Numbered from the stretch's first letter, positions 22,895 through 44,417 are shown. The stretch is DNA of 64,000 nucleotides from Oscheius dolichura (GCA_932521035.1 OW051493.1:8950001-9014000); one strand, 5' to 3'. Numbers and translations are program-made. Notes: generated by a model from the letters alone, not told the origin.

Positions 22895-23200
22895 TGGCCG
22901 ACTCAATATCCACGATGTAAATATGATCTGCTACGGCAATTTGAAGAATAGTGACTCTGAAGAAAAAAACATAGAACAAGTTGTTAGCCATCATAAAAGA
23001 CAAGCTTACTTGCTATATCCGTTAAATGCACTCCATTCAGCATCTAAACCTACAACACATTTCTTTCCTTCCAATATCTAAAAAATATCGACTAAACTGA
23101 ATCTGATAAAAGTATTACGTCAACTATCAAGCGATCTTTCAATTCATTCAGTTTAGATGCAGTGTCCACCATTGAGATCTTCTTTACGGTACAAGGGAGG
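22895..23200 (-). pseudogene. Inverted partial copy of mut-7-like exons 12-14
   Basis: Read on the minus strand, this repeats the plus-strand gene from about 20855 to 21165: the end of exon 12 (ISMVDTASKLNELKDRLIVD), exon 13 with GLDAEW, and the start of exon 14 (ILQIAVADHIYIVDIESAN). Splice signals between them are kept and the coding identity is high, while introns differ. The copy stops mid-exon 14, so it cannot make an exonuclease. The two copies are inverted relative to each other about 2 kb apart. Confidence 0.85.
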
Positions 23201-23862
23201 TTCCATAGTTTAGGAACTGGAGTCGATACAAGCCTGAAAAATAACAAAAGATAGATGTAAACGGTGTAAATAAGAACAGTTAGGAACTTAGCTACAGGCA
23301 AATTTTTATAACGAAAATTAGCGTTTTGATATCGTAATAAAATGAATGCATCAACTGTTTTTCGTAGATTTTCATGTTATAAAGCCTATTTTGCGAACAC
23401 GAACAAATGATATGAAAACTTGAGGTTCTCAATTTGCTCTGTACTCACATAGAAACCTTTTTTTTTGCCTAGAAACGGAAGAACGTCTTATATGTCAAAA
23501 GTCATGCAAAAAGCTATTGTTCTTGGCCCAAGATTGTAAGCAATATATTCAAATGAAATTACTCTTACAGAACGTTACCAACCGTCCTTTCTGAAACTTC
23601 ACGCCATTTCGCAATCGTTTTTGTATATTTATTTCCTTCGTAATTTCAAGCTGCAGATCTAGGCGCAAACCGTTCTTAGCACTAAAATCAAGCAGAACAG
23701 TGGGCAATTCTTCGTTTTCTTGCAGGCCGTTCCACGCGCTGTAAACTGAAACAAATTTTCTTTCCTATGGGCACTATTTTTTGTTGTTGTTTCTGTATTC
23801 CGTGCACACCCTTTACACTCTTCTATACGTTTCTGCAGCAATCTTCTGTCATTTTAGGCATC
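23201..23862. other. Intergenic, no gene recognised
   Basis: Between the mut-7 fragment (-) and the next plus-strand gene. CATTTTAG just before the ATG at 23863 is a plausible trans-splice acceptor. I see nothing else supported. Confidence 0.4.
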
Positions 23863-24636
23863 ATGGGCAAAAAGAAGGAGTGAACGAAGAATTCAGCTTT
23901 GGATTCTAAGACCAAAACTGCCGCCGGAAGCTCTCAAACTTCTCCAAGGCGAAATGCAGACCAGCTTCCATCAGTAGAGATTATTAGAAAATTTAACAAG
24001 GGAGATTACGTTTAGTAGTTATATCAAATAATACCTAATAGTTTTAGAGCCGAGGCTTACGCTCAATGTACCACGGAGTCTGTTAGGCAGCAAACAAGGT
24101 GGATCTAACGCTGCTGACACACACGGCCCCCTTGCATATGAGCAGCTTACGGATGTAGAAGGAAAGAGGGCTGCAACAAAGTCTCTTGTTCGTTTGGCTT
24201 GTTATCATCGCTATTTTTTTTCAGGTAACCGAGTTCACAGGAGCTTTTTTTCCGTTTTTCCGATGATATCGACACAATTATGACCCAGTCAGTATAAAAT
24301 TTAGATTTAGCACGTACTCTTTTACAGCCTTCATAGTCAAGGTGTCCATTCTCTCTTCGACACGAATGAACTGGTTAAATACATCAACGAACCACGAAGA
24401 AGAAGCGTAGTCCTCGCTATCCTAGAAGTTTATAGGGATTTAGGGGCACCCAATCGCATCCACGAAGAAGCTTCTGATGCCTGGAGTCGCTTGGTATGAC
24501 AACTGTTGCTTTAACTAATTTCTACATCCAGATTGAAGGTTACGCTGCAGCGAAGAGCACAAAGGGCGCAGAACAACAGAAAAAATCACACGCTTGCAGT
24601 GATCCAATGTCCAGCACATCCTCTGCCCATCCATGA
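23863..24636 (+). pseudogene. Unknown 200-codon protein with in-frame TGA at codon 7
   Basis: Five exons (23863-24009, 24050-24187, 24241-24287, 24328-24493, 24532-24636) close in phase from ATG to the final TGA. The frame starts MGKKKE, meets TGA at 23881-23883, then continues TKNSALDSK without further breaks. The C-terminal half looks like an ordinary helical protein (LFDTNELVKYINEPRRRSVV, LEVYRDLGAPNRI, DAWSRLIEGY). No signal peptide or membrane segment is seen, and I do not recognise the family. All other splice sites are intact, so the TGA may be a recent nonsense change, a base error, or a readthrough codon. Confidence 0.6.
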
Positions 24637-25167
24637 AGAAATCTGAAAAAGCGAAAAATCTAACTCTAGTCGCTTCTATCAATATTGTGAATCGCGAATA
24701 AATATTTTCATACAAACAGTTTGTACACTGCCATTGGGGAGCCTGGGGAGCTCACCGGCCGAATCCTCCAGTTTTTTCGGAGGCTCCCTTGTAAGCACAT
24801 CTCTGCTTTCCAACAGCAGATTATTCCCCCCATCCTTCCATGACAATGCCACCCTTCTTCTACCATAATATTCTCCTTCTTCTATCATAATATTTTACTT
24901 CCCTCTACGTGGTATGAATGCGATAAAAAATTAACAAATATGAACGAAGTATTGAAAAATTGGTGACTCTCTAGGAGAAAAGTTGGTCCGTATCTCGGGC
25001 ATTTCTTGGCCGATTTTAGAAATTTTTTTGTCTTACTTGGAGAGCATGCCAGGACGATTCCAATGAACCTAATCAGATTCCAACAGCTCTGAGAAAAAAA
25101 TTGTAATTCTGCTGCCATATTGAAGACTTTATAAACAAAAATAAGACGGCAGGAATCTTTATTTTGT
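24637..25167. other. Intergenic, no gene recognised
   Basis: Convergent 3' region between a plus-strand and a minus-strand gene. A short direct repeat (TTCTACCATAATATT / TTCTATCATAATATT) occurs near 24860-24890. No supported coding exon. Confidence 0.4.
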
Positions 25168-25383
25168 CTATTTATCATCCATGTCGCCCTTCCACCAGCT
25201 GAAAAATCCACTCCGCTTCCACATTCCCTTCGCTTACCCTTCAGCCACAGTCCCCTTCATCTTCTGGTCCCATAATTCATTGATTATATCGCTTTGCTCC
25301 TTATTCAGTAGGGTATCGATGTTTCTGGTTAGAATACAATAGAAACAGACCCGTTTGACTTCTCCCGTCAAATCTGCCAGCAT
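25168..25383 (-). CDS. 58-aa protein directly downstream of the P-glycoprotein gene
   Basis: Two exons (25238-25383 and 25168-25198) splice in phase from ATG to TAG. The protein is small, soluble and acidic (NIDTLLNKEQSDIINELWDQ, then a Trp-Trp-Lys tail ending GDMDDK). There is no signal peptide or recognised domain. Its start is 83 nt below the stop of the P-glycoprotein on the same strand, the spacing usual for SL2-trans-spliced genes in nematode operons. That makes it a likely downstream operon gene. Alternatively it could be a 3' remnant of a longer gene. Confidence 0.5.
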
Positions 25384-25466
25384 ATCGGAATTTCCGAGGA
25401 ATACCATAGAAAACGTTAGAGTTTATTGTTTTCTTCAATTTTCTATTGTTGATATGACATGTAAGA

Positions 25467-35082
<9,616 letters not shown>

Positions 35083-36154
35083 CTGAAAAAAGGGGGATAA
35101 ATCCAATTTTTGGTGCCATTTCCCCAACGAGGACTCAATTCTTCGAGTTCTCGACGTCGTCCGGCCTCTGACCCCCGCTACTGTTCAAGCAAAGCCTTCT
35201 GGATTATTCTGCGGATACCAACGCTACTCACCGACAGAATAATAAAGCCAGAAAGAAGTTAGCCGTCTTCTGTAGCACTCCTTGTCCATTTCTAGACATT
35301 CGGCGGGGGAAATGCCCCTTCTGGGTGAGACTAACAAAAAGTAAACACTTGTCTGCAGCAGAGTGTGACGGACAAGTTGTTGTAATGGAGAAGACATCGA
35401 TTCGAGGTCACCAAAATAGGGGGAAAATATCACTGATCGCTATTATTCGAATATGGCGGGGAAGTACCAATCTTTTGCTCTCTGGAGGTCGCTGTTCAGT
35501 GCTTTGGCCAGGCTCCCTTTATAGAAGGAAATGGCGATGTTCTGTGGATCTTTGCCTGTCAGGAACAGGGAACGGTAATAGCCGAGATGATGGATAAGCG
35601 CCCCCTCAAAGGGATTCAGTTTTATGGCGGGCATTGGCCGTTCCCCTCCTTTTTCCTTGATTCTCATTCTTTGGCTAGTTCTTCTTATTCAAAGAACAAA
35701 ATTTTGAACTCCCTCGAGACGAAAGATTCATGTAATCCCCCTCCCAGACGTCAGTGTTGCCCCGCAGTATTTAGAATAGTCAATTGAGGGAAGGGAATCT
35801 CCAGGAGGGCTGAAAATGTTCAAAGAACAAAATATTAGCTCACTTTTTGAGCTGGCTCTTCCGTCCAGTAGTTTATGAATTGAAAGTGATGCGATTAAAA
35901 TGTATCATGTAGTTAGAAGTTAGAGGAGCACAATTGAAAACGAATTCAATGAAAAACACAGAATGGCGAGAAAAAAAAATGAACTGAAAACGTTTGGCGT
36001 TGTCAATTGCCCGGGTTGTCATGAATTTGAAAATCAGTATTGGTTTTCCCTGTTTCTTCCTCAAACTGACTATTTTACATGGAAAAACACATTTATAACG
36101 ACTCTAATTATGTAAATACGGCCCATACATAAAACTAGCACACTACACAACACA
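35083..36154. other. Upstream region of P-glycoprotein with unresolved coding potential
   Basis: The missing N-terminal exon of the P-glycoprotein must be here or further up. Two minus-strand stretches look coding: 35443-35667 (..IAISFYKGSLAKALNSDLQ..) and about 35224-35310 (..GVLQKTANFFLALLFC.., membrane-like, with a GTGAGT donor after it). I could not join them in phase to each other or to exon 35028-35082. Confidence 0.35.
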
Positions 36155-36299
36155 TATAGTCCGTTTCCAACAGATATGTCGGGGATTTAAAGGTCTGTCG
36201 CACCTCCGCTGTGGGACCAGCCTTCTTTCGACATGGTCCCGCAACGGAGATGCGCCGCGAAATTTGAACTCGTGACATATCCGTCGGAAACGGACTATA
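36155..36299. mobile_element. 145-bp palindromic MITE
   Basis: TATAGTCCGTTTCCAACAGA at the left end and its near-exact inverse at the right end. The symmetry continues towards the centre (GGGACCAGCC), making almost the whole element an imperfect palindrome. TA at both tips fits a Tc1/mariner-type TA target site. Non-coding, intergenic. Confidence 0.65.
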
Positions 36300-36507
36300 C
36301 AAGAAGATATTGCTACTGAAACCATAAATTTACAAAAGAATCTTACAATAAAGAGCAAACTGATCACTCTTTACATTTGCAATAGACTCTAGTGGAAGCT
36401 TTACGAAAACTGATAAGACTAGCCCCTGATAGTGCAACTTTTAGCTTTTTCTTCCCAAAAGAGCCTCATTTCCCTTTTAGAGAAGCTGCACTATTTATTG
36501 TGAGGTT

Positions 36508-37949
36508 ATGAAGTTTTTCCTGTGTGTTTTGGTATCTTTCCCCTTTATTTCTGCTCTTTGTCCTGCTGGCTATACTCTTTATCCCAACAATAAAAAGTAA
36601 TAACTGAATTTATTCGGCTACTTACCAAAATCCAGATGCTACAACTTTTATACGGCGCCGTCAAGCTACTTTGCTGCTTTGTATCGCTGCACCCAAGACG
36701 GGGCGCAGCTCGCCTCGATTGCTAATCAATTTGATAACCAATACATTGCTGGTGAGCGTCGAAAATATATCCACGGGAAACAATAACCAGGTTTAAGCAG
36801 CGATGGAAGCAATTGGATCGGTTTGACTGATCAGCTGAACAATTTCGGACAATGGCAATGGTTAGACAACACGCCGTTCTTCTTTTACAATTGGGGCCCT
36901 GGGCAACCAATTCAGGGAAATAAATGTGCAGCGATTAGGAAGAATGATACATTGTGGGAGTAAGATAAAGTCTAGCTTTTCTAGAAGAATAATTACGTCT
37001 AGGGCTCAAGATTGTAATAATCAGCTTCCTTTCTTGTGCAGTTATGATCCAGCAGCCAGTACTCAGCCAACTGTGGCTGCTTGTACTTGTCCAACTCCAG
37101 CAACTGTCACTTGTCCTACTTCTACACCAAAAGCCTGCCCAAGTTAGCTATTTTTATATTATAAATCACAAATATCACAAAAATTCCATATGAAATCGTT
37201 CGATGCACGGATGAGCTCAATTTTTATCATTTTCTGCTATTTTCTGCATTTTCTTCTATTTTATTGTTTTTCAAAAATATCTCACATCAAAGTATCACTA
37301 AAAATAACAACAAAATAAAGATAAGCACGAAAATAGATTTATTATACGATTTTGTTAGAAAAAAACATTTATCCAATGCAATTATTATGTAAAAATCTTC
37401 ATTTTTACTTATTTTATTAGTAATTTCAGTTCGCTGTGATGAAGGATGGACTTACTACTCGAAAACGAACAATTGCTATCGGACATATTTGGATAAAACT
37501 TGGGCAAATGGTGAAGAGCTTTGTGTTTCCTTCGGTGGTCATTTGGTTTCGATCCACAGCATGGAAGAGAATAATTTTGTGATAAATCTCTCAAAAAAAG
37601 GAGAGAGCACAGGTGACCAGGGACAAGTAGCCATCGGTGCTTCAAGAACCTGCTCACATTGTGATGTTACCTGGTCAGACGGTACACCGGTAGGTAATTT
37701 ATGAAATACAATAAAAGGGAGCAATTTTTCAGTTTGATTGGAATAATTGGGGACCGCAGGAGCCGTATTATACTTCAGATTTGTGCTGTGAAGTGAGGAA
37801 ACAATATTCCGATAGAAAAAATAAGAAAGTTTCAGCTATTTTCCGATGAAGAGAAGGGAAAGCGAGGAGAATGGGAAACGCTTTGGGGCATGACGCCATG
37901 CAACAATAATATGAGAGCTTTTGTCTGTAAAAAGCTATCTTATTCTTAG
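36508..37949 (+). CDS. Secreted protein with two C-type lectin domains
   Basis: Seven exons (36508-36596, 36636-36751, 36791-36959, 37003-37142, 37430-37689, 37733-37792, 37836-37949) close in phase to 315 aa. Signal peptide, then CTLD1 (CYNFYTAP.., WIGLTDQ, WGPGQP, final Cys), a Cys/Pro/Thr-rich hinge, and CTLD2 (CDEGWTYY.., GGHLVSIHSMEEN, WNNWGPQEP, FVC). The sites usually holding the EPN/QPD and WND calcium and sugar ligands are only partly kept (GQP; PQEP), so sugar binding is uncertain. Nematode clec proteins of this layout are secreted by gut or epidermis and often respond to microbes. It is convergent with the GILT-like gene. Confidence 0.9.
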
Positions 37950-38192
37950 AAACAAGTAGAATATTATGTTCAAGAAATAAAAAATACGTTTTATCATAAT
38001 TTGTGCTCATTGGAAGCTCTAGTTTGACTGAAGGCGCAGCCAAGTTCCAGCGCGCGCCCGCACCCGTATAATCTCGGCAGCTGAAACTCGATTTGAAGAG
38101 AATCCGGAAGGGGTTGGAAAATGGTCAAAGAATTTGTTTTTCTCGTGGAAATAAGTGAAAATCAATGAAAAGGATACTGTATGATGGTTTAT
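37950..38192. other. Short spacer between convergent genes
   Basis: Contains AATAAA at about 37976 for the lectin. It also holds a single arm of the hairpin family (GCACCCGTATAATCTCGGCAG, about 38060-38080) with no matching inverted arm nearby. Confidence 0.5.
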
Positions 38193-38902
38193 TTAAAGAT
38201 TTTCATGAACTGGAATGATATCGCACTCTTCCGGGCGCGGTAACAGCCATTTTTCGCAGAGCTCTCCCAGTAGATTCGTCTCCATTGCCGTATTTCTTAA
38301 GCCGTTGACAATTAGCACGGGATAAGTCCATTTGCTCAAGTTGATACTGACCATTAGATCCAAAACGACGCCCTGATACTTGCTCAACAGTTCCCTTCCT
38401 TCCCTGCTAGTAGAACAGATCCGAATCCTGAAAAGGGGTCCCGATTGGAAACAGATCTCCCCGAGACCCACCTATCCTTATCCAATCCTGTGAAATCGCA
38501 CTGTTCGAAGGCTTCTTCAACGGATGTTTTAATCTGAGTACAGAATTGTAGCTCATAATATCCGTAGTTATTCATCTCTTCCATTAAACACGGTTGAAGA
38601 GCTTTGATATCTTCAGCACAGGAGAGATCAAAGTCCCCGTATCTACTGCAAAATGAGTAGGGAATATAGGTGATATTCAGCCGGCCAGTGGGGCCCAGCC
38701 GTCTCCAAGTTGGAAGCAATTGTTCTCGGAGAAAACTGAACTATTTTAGCTATTAGAAGAAGGGGAAAACCTACTCATAACAGTTGGTACAGATCTGTTT
38801 TCCTACGAAAAGAATATTGACCACGTTTCCTTGAGGATAAGAGAATTGGAGAGGGATAGAAATAAAGAAAAAAATAATAATCGAGAAGGGAAATTGAAAC
38901 AT
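38193..38902 (-). CDS. GILT-like thiol reductase
   Basis: Three exons (38775-38902, 38472-38735, 38193-38427) close in phase to 208 aa. A signal peptide is followed by a thioredoxin-like strand and the redox motif C-T-N-C, then FLREQLLPTW, which matches the helix after the active site in GILT proteins. A later Cys-rich stretch (CAEDIKALQPCLMEEM) and the region ending in VNGL are also GILT-like. GILT enzymes reduce disulfides in lysosomes or outside the cell; nematodes have several. The usual CQHGxxECxxN signature is weak here, so it is a divergent member. All splice sites are canonical. Confidence 0.75.
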
Positions 38903-39719
38903 GGCAAGAGGATGAAATCGAAAAAGAGGGAGCGATGAGAATGATGGGGAAATTATAGGGTTTGTGGGAATTGTGGGAATTGGACAAAACTGGCTTTCTT
39001 AAACATTCCCTAAAGTGGTATCGCCGTGCTATAGTCTTACCACTCGCTACCTTCTCTATCTTTTTTTTTGTTCTTGAAAATTTGGAAAGCAAGAAAGAAA
39101 AGCGGTCATAAAACTGGAAACAACCTCAACTCATTAAAAAAATGGCAAAAATGTTTGAGCCCTATGGCGGAATCGAACTCGAGACGAAAAAGAACACAAG
39201 ATTTATATCCTAGTGCGCTATCCACTCGACCACTGCTTTGCATTTATCCTAGTTGCTTTTACACTCTTTCAAACGGTATAGGTCTCCAGTCATAAAGCCA
39301 CCCTAAAGTTAAAACATTCCCTTGCCAGTGGACCCCTGCCCCGTTTTTTTTGGAACTCTTGTTCCTGCTTGCCCACTCCTCTCGAAAACACAAAAGAACT
39401 CCGTGACGACAACGGTGTTCCTGAATAGCGGAGAAGGGGGGCCCGGTTAATCATATTCCATTGTAGCCACCACGGCTAACCTTTCCCGTTTTTGCACGAC
39501 AGTCTTTGACCCATAAAATCTCGGCTGTGAAGCCCTGAAACTACCGTATCCCTTCTCAAGGGGACCACGGCCTTGTCGAGGCTTCAGGGGGGTTCGAACG
39601 CTGGCCGAATCTCCCCGTTTCCCTGCAGCTTTGGCCGTTTTTCATTGTCAAAAACAAGTGTAGTTTACCTTCGATGCCCGTCTCTATGCGACTCTCCTTT
39701 CCGACTCACTCTTTCAGAA
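38903..39719. other. Divergent spacer between GILT-like and acyltransferase genes
   Basis: About 0.8 kb holding both promoters and a tRNA-like sequence on the minus strand (39157-39237). CTTTCAG ends two bases before the acyltransferase ATG and is a likely trans-splice site. Confidence 0.5.
39157..39237 (-). tRNA. Degenerate tRNA-like sequence
   Basis: On the minus strand there is an A-box-like AGTGGTCGAGTGGATAGCGC and a B-box-like GAGTTCGATTCCGCC. Between them is a possible anticodon arm with loop ATATAAA and a long variable stretch. The acceptor and T stems do not pair well. It is better read as a tRNA pseudogene or tRNA-derived repeat than a working tRNA. Confidence 0.35.
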
Positions 39720-42700
39720 ATGAGAACAGCTGCACCCCCGAGGAAGAAGCTCCCCCACCTGCAAGGAATCCGGGGTCTGGCCATCATAGCCGTCACCCTG
39801 TTCCACTTCTTCCCAAAATATTTCAGCAACGGCTATTTGGGAGTCGACATGTGAGCCATCTTCTCCATTTTCAGCCAGGAAATTAAGATTTTTCGCCCTG
39901 TCCGGCTACCTAATGACCATGATGTTGAGCCAGCTTCCCAAGATCGGCCTTGTGGAGATTCTAGACTTCCTGTACCGGCGGATTAAACGAATCGTTCCTC
40001 TCTATTATTTCTGTACTTTAGCTACATTAAGTAAGATTAATTCCTACTAGCCTGTAATCCTTATTTCCCTTTTCAGTAGGTTTAAACTACGCGGCACCCC
40101 TTACCATCAAAGTAAATAACATCGACCCGGCAATGAATGCCCTCGTCTTTGCTACAAATCTCATTCGCCCGAACAATATGCAAGGATATTTTGAGAAGGT
40201 ACGCTATTGTAATTCATAAAATGAAGATTAAATATGGGCAGCTGGGAGCAGCAGTGGACCTCTTCACCCATACCTGGTCTCTAGCCGTGGAGATGCAATT
40301 CTACCTATTTTTCCCGGCAATCTTCATCATTTACCGAGCTCTACCTCACAAGTATTTGAGCTATGGATATTTGGGATTGAATAGTGAGTATTTTATTGAT
40401 ATTTTCACAAAAGAAAGTTAAAAAAAGCGTTCCCGACGATCCGTCTCTTCTGATTCAATGCCCTGGGCCAAAAATGGTCTCGGAACGAAAAGCTAGCTCT
40501 TCGGGCAGAGTTACAATTCGATCTACCAAACTTTACCCCATGCTCCTATAAAAATCGAGGTCCTTTCCATTTTCTCTATGGGATATAAGGGGAATTCGAC
40601 GATCTCTAGCTTCTTCGCCTCCTAACTAACTAGCCTGTGGCCGTATCCACAAGAAGCTGGGGAGCTCCCCGGGAAAATTTCTTGTGGATACGACCACTGG
40701 GGGCTTTATTCCCCAGAAATGATGAAGACTCCTTTGGAAGGTCCTGAAAACTTTCCCAATTATTTTTTACGGTGGAAAATGGCGTCCAGGTACCTCTCGG
40801 GGGGTTTAGGGCGTGATAGACTGTACAAAACTGTCCATGGGGGCAACATTCGCCATAAAATCAACGGCGTAAGGGAAAAATCCCCTATTTACCTCCCTTT
40901 TCTTTCCTTCGCCAATCCAAAACATTCCAGGTCTTTTCTCCTTCTTCTACTACACTTGTTGTGACGAATTCACCTCCTTCAACTCTGTCTTTTCTCGAAT
41001 ATGGCAGTTCAATGCAGGTATTTTCCTTCCTTTCCTATTTATACCCAGTATTTTTCCAGGAATGCTGATCTACACAATTATCAACCCTTCTCCTTTTTCC
41101 GACACCTCTTCTGATCCATTAGAATCAGCAAAACGTGTCGAATATGAGCCTGAAATTAGTAGAAGTCTCAATTCTCAAACCTTGTACTCTTTGGCGGTAC
41201 TTTTAGCCATCATTACCTCGCCACAGAAGATTTATTCCCATTTTGGACGGTCCCGCACGGATTTTTCTCTTGCTAAAGCATATTATTACAGAGTTTTGGC
41301 TATAATAATAACCATGCAGCTGTTTCAACACGGTGGTGGCTGTATTTTATTAGAAAATCGGGTTCTAGTCCATATTGGCGAGGTTTCCTACTCCTGGTAC
41401 CTTGTCCACTGGCCGTTTGCCGCCATCTGCAAGCATTTGGAAATAACCGACCATTACAGTAACCCTTTACTTTGGTTTAATAGAGGTTTTAGAGCTCCTG
41501 GCTGTTTACTTCTTCATCTTATTCTTGTCAGAATTGCTTCATTTCGCCTACGAACGAGTTTATTTGAAATGGGAGAAGATTACTATTGGAGCGCTGGTTG
41601 CTGCGCTCCTCCTGACCAATGGAATGGCTATTTATACCATAAAATGTACGGGGAATACGGTAAATTTTCCTTTAAATGGAGTAAATTAAGTATCAATCCC
41701 TCCTGGCGAGCTGATGGGTTTTGTTGGCCTACCGAAGGATGTCTCTCTCCAAGCCAAACTCACGACTTCCTTCAATTGGCCCTCGGATTTTATGACAGGA
41801 TGGAAAGGAGGCTACGAAGGGCTCAGCAAAGGTCCGTTTCCTTCCGTTTTATTGCTAAAAAATGCCTCGGTCAAAACTTTAAAAGCCCATTGTTTTTGGG
41901 TGTCAGTCTCCAGGAAGTCGCTTTGTATGGGAGAGGGGGAGACCAGAAAAATGTGGCGGTTTCTTTGTTCTCTAAAGGGCGATTCTTTTTTCCCATTAAT
42001 TAAACATTTCTCTAGCGGGGAAGAGGAAGAGGCCAAGAGAACATTAACGTAGGAGGGGAAGGATAGCCAGGGGGAAAAGGGAAGGCAGCAGTTCAAAATG
42101 GGGGCAACGGATCAAAGGACCTGTCAACCTTGAAGTACTGGTGGCGACAATGGCGGAAGAGGCGCCGCTACCGGGTCCTGGAACGATACTCTCCGGAACT
42201 AGCCTTGGAAAGGTTCCCACTAGGGTTCCCACCGGGCCAGGCCTGGACTGAGCTGGCATTTTGGGTTCAGGGCAGACCGCAGCACAACATACGAGATTTC
42301 CCGTTCCTAGAAACTATTATAAGAACTTTAAATATCATTTTAACCGTCTCAGTACTGGAATTCCCCGAGGAATGGGTAGGCTGTTGTTTTTGGAGCTTCC
42401 CGCACTTCTAGCGCATGGTGGGACAGAAATTGATCCTTTTCTGAAAGGAAGTGGGTGAAACATTACCGCTTCTCTACTCGGAAATCCAGAAAAACCTCTT
42501 CCGAATAGGTCTTTTGGATCCAAAAATGGTCAAATATCCTTTTACCTTTCAGAAAAGCTGATCAACATCAACGAGAACAATGGAGCCCTGGACTTGGAGC
42601 GCTCTCTGCTCTGGAAATATTGTAAAGAATTTATAAAAACAAATAATTCCATAGAGAATTGGTGCATCTTCGAAGAGGTTAGTTTTTCTAATTATTCTCA

Positions 42701-44110
42701 CGGATTCCCTGATTTTAGGGACTGAATGCCACTGCTCCGCTGCGTCTTCTAGTCGTCGGCAATAGCTACGCTTCCAATCTTTTCCCTATAATTCATGACG
42801 AGTGTAAAAATAATTTCTCACATATGGAAGTCACATTTTGCGGAGGTTTTTAATTTAGAAATAGTCTAAAAAGGAAATAAATTAGAATGTGAGGTTCTGG
42901 CACGGACTAATGAAGGCAACGGAGCTTATTATGACTGTACACAGGATGGCATGTTCATGGACGCGGTGAAGCGGGTACAACCGGATGTATTGTTTATTAT
43001 TCAACGGTAAGCGGTGATTTTTTTGCTGGGGAGTAGGAATATACCGTACTATTTCTTCAAGAGAACTCTCGCCTTGTAGAGTAGTTGGAAATTCTTTCCA
43101 TAGCCTGCAGGCCAGGACTGGACAGAATCAAACCGGCCAACATTGCCGTAGACTAAAGCGGTTGCGCGGGGGTCAAGATAAAACATCTCTTTTGCTCTCT
43201 CATCCTGAAAATCCAGCGCTGCTCTCATATTCGACCAGGTCGACAGCTCTTTTGGAACCTTGCCTCCCCGCAAACTCCGCCCAATACTTGGAAACCCCGT
43301 TCAAGTATTCTGTGAACCGTTTTTAATCTTGCCAGTGGATTGGACGGGGAGAAATGGACCCTATAGAGCTGTCAACCTGTTCGAGTCCAAAATCTGAGGT
43401 CCGCGGCCTGGAGTTATAGTTCTCCTCGTTTATTTGCAACATCTACATGCTCTAGAATATACAGTATTCAAAAAGATCGAAACGAAGCTTTCAGAATGTT
43501 TAAAATGTTGGAAATTGTCGAAGGAACCAATCCATTCGATGACTTTGTTTTCAAGGTGAGTTATCTTCCCGTTTCAGTCGACCAGCCACATACAGCCAAT
43601 GATGGGAAGAACTGCTAAATTATATACAAATACAGTTTAAAAAATTCCAGTTTTTCAGACAGCATCGGAACGTCTAACAGAGATCCAAAAATACGTGAAA
43701 AAGCGGATATTTATCCTGGATGATTTTCCCGAGGCGGGAAATGCTCACTCTTCGGCCGTTAATTATCTCAAGAGGAACCAAACTATTCCCGAAGTACGCC
43801 TTCCTCTCCCTTTTTCGTAAAGTTATTAATTTCAGTTGGGCGGTCAATCATTCCGGAATACAATAGCCCGGATAAGAATACAACGTCTGGCGTCGGAATG
43901 TCCAAAGTGCAAAGTCTTCGACTACACTCCTCAATTCTTTTTTAATGGAAAGTTTATGGTAAGGGAACTTCTTTGATAGCCAAAAGTCGAAAATTTCAGT
44001 TCTACGATCCAAAACACTACGTGGCTTTTACAACCTACGCAAGGCATCTGACCCCGGCGGGACATGAACGAGTACGGCCGCTGGTTAAACATCTTTGTAA
44101 TACTTTATAA
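39720..44110 (+). CDS. Acyltransferase-3/SGNH protein (OAC family)
   Basis: Fifteen exons, all in phase, give about 719 aa. The N-terminal half is the multi-pass acyltransferase-3 domain: QGIRGLAIIAVTLFH with its His, GVDIFFALSGYLMT, RIKRIVPLYY, HTWSLAVEMQFYL, GEVSYSWYLVHWP. The C-terminal third is an SGNH-type domain: LLVVGNSYASNLFP at the start and the catalytic-type D..HLTPAG near the end (DPKHYVAFTTYARHLTPAG). Relatives (bacterial OafA, nematode oac proteins) move acyl groups onto sugars or lipids across a membrane. Exon 41691-41831 links the two halves. An intron at 40384-40930 holds a hairpin. No break is visible. Confidence 0.9.
40639..40695. repeat. Hairpin in acyltransferase intron
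   Basis: GTGGCCGTATCCACAAGAA and TTCTTGTGGATACGACCAC are near-perfect inverted 18-19-mers separated by about 22 nt. Non-coding. Confidence 0.6.
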
Positions 44111-44417
44111 ATATTGGTTATTCTATCTTTTTTTAGAGAGAGCCTAAAATAGCCCTAAAATATGAAATAGAAAGCTACAGTAACCCGAGAAGAAGCGCGC
44201 TTTCTAGTGCGCGCGGAGATAGCCTGGAAAAAAGCGTTTTACATGGATTTTTTGCGATTTCTTTTAAATTTTAATAGTTACGTGCAAGACGAAGACTTTT
44301 TATCTAGATAGAACAGAATTACGCTCTAGGCGGCGAGTGGTGAAAACAGCCGACCCTGGCTCCTGACACGATTCGGCTCAAACACTGTACAGTAAGAAAT
44401 AATGGAAAGATATGGTT

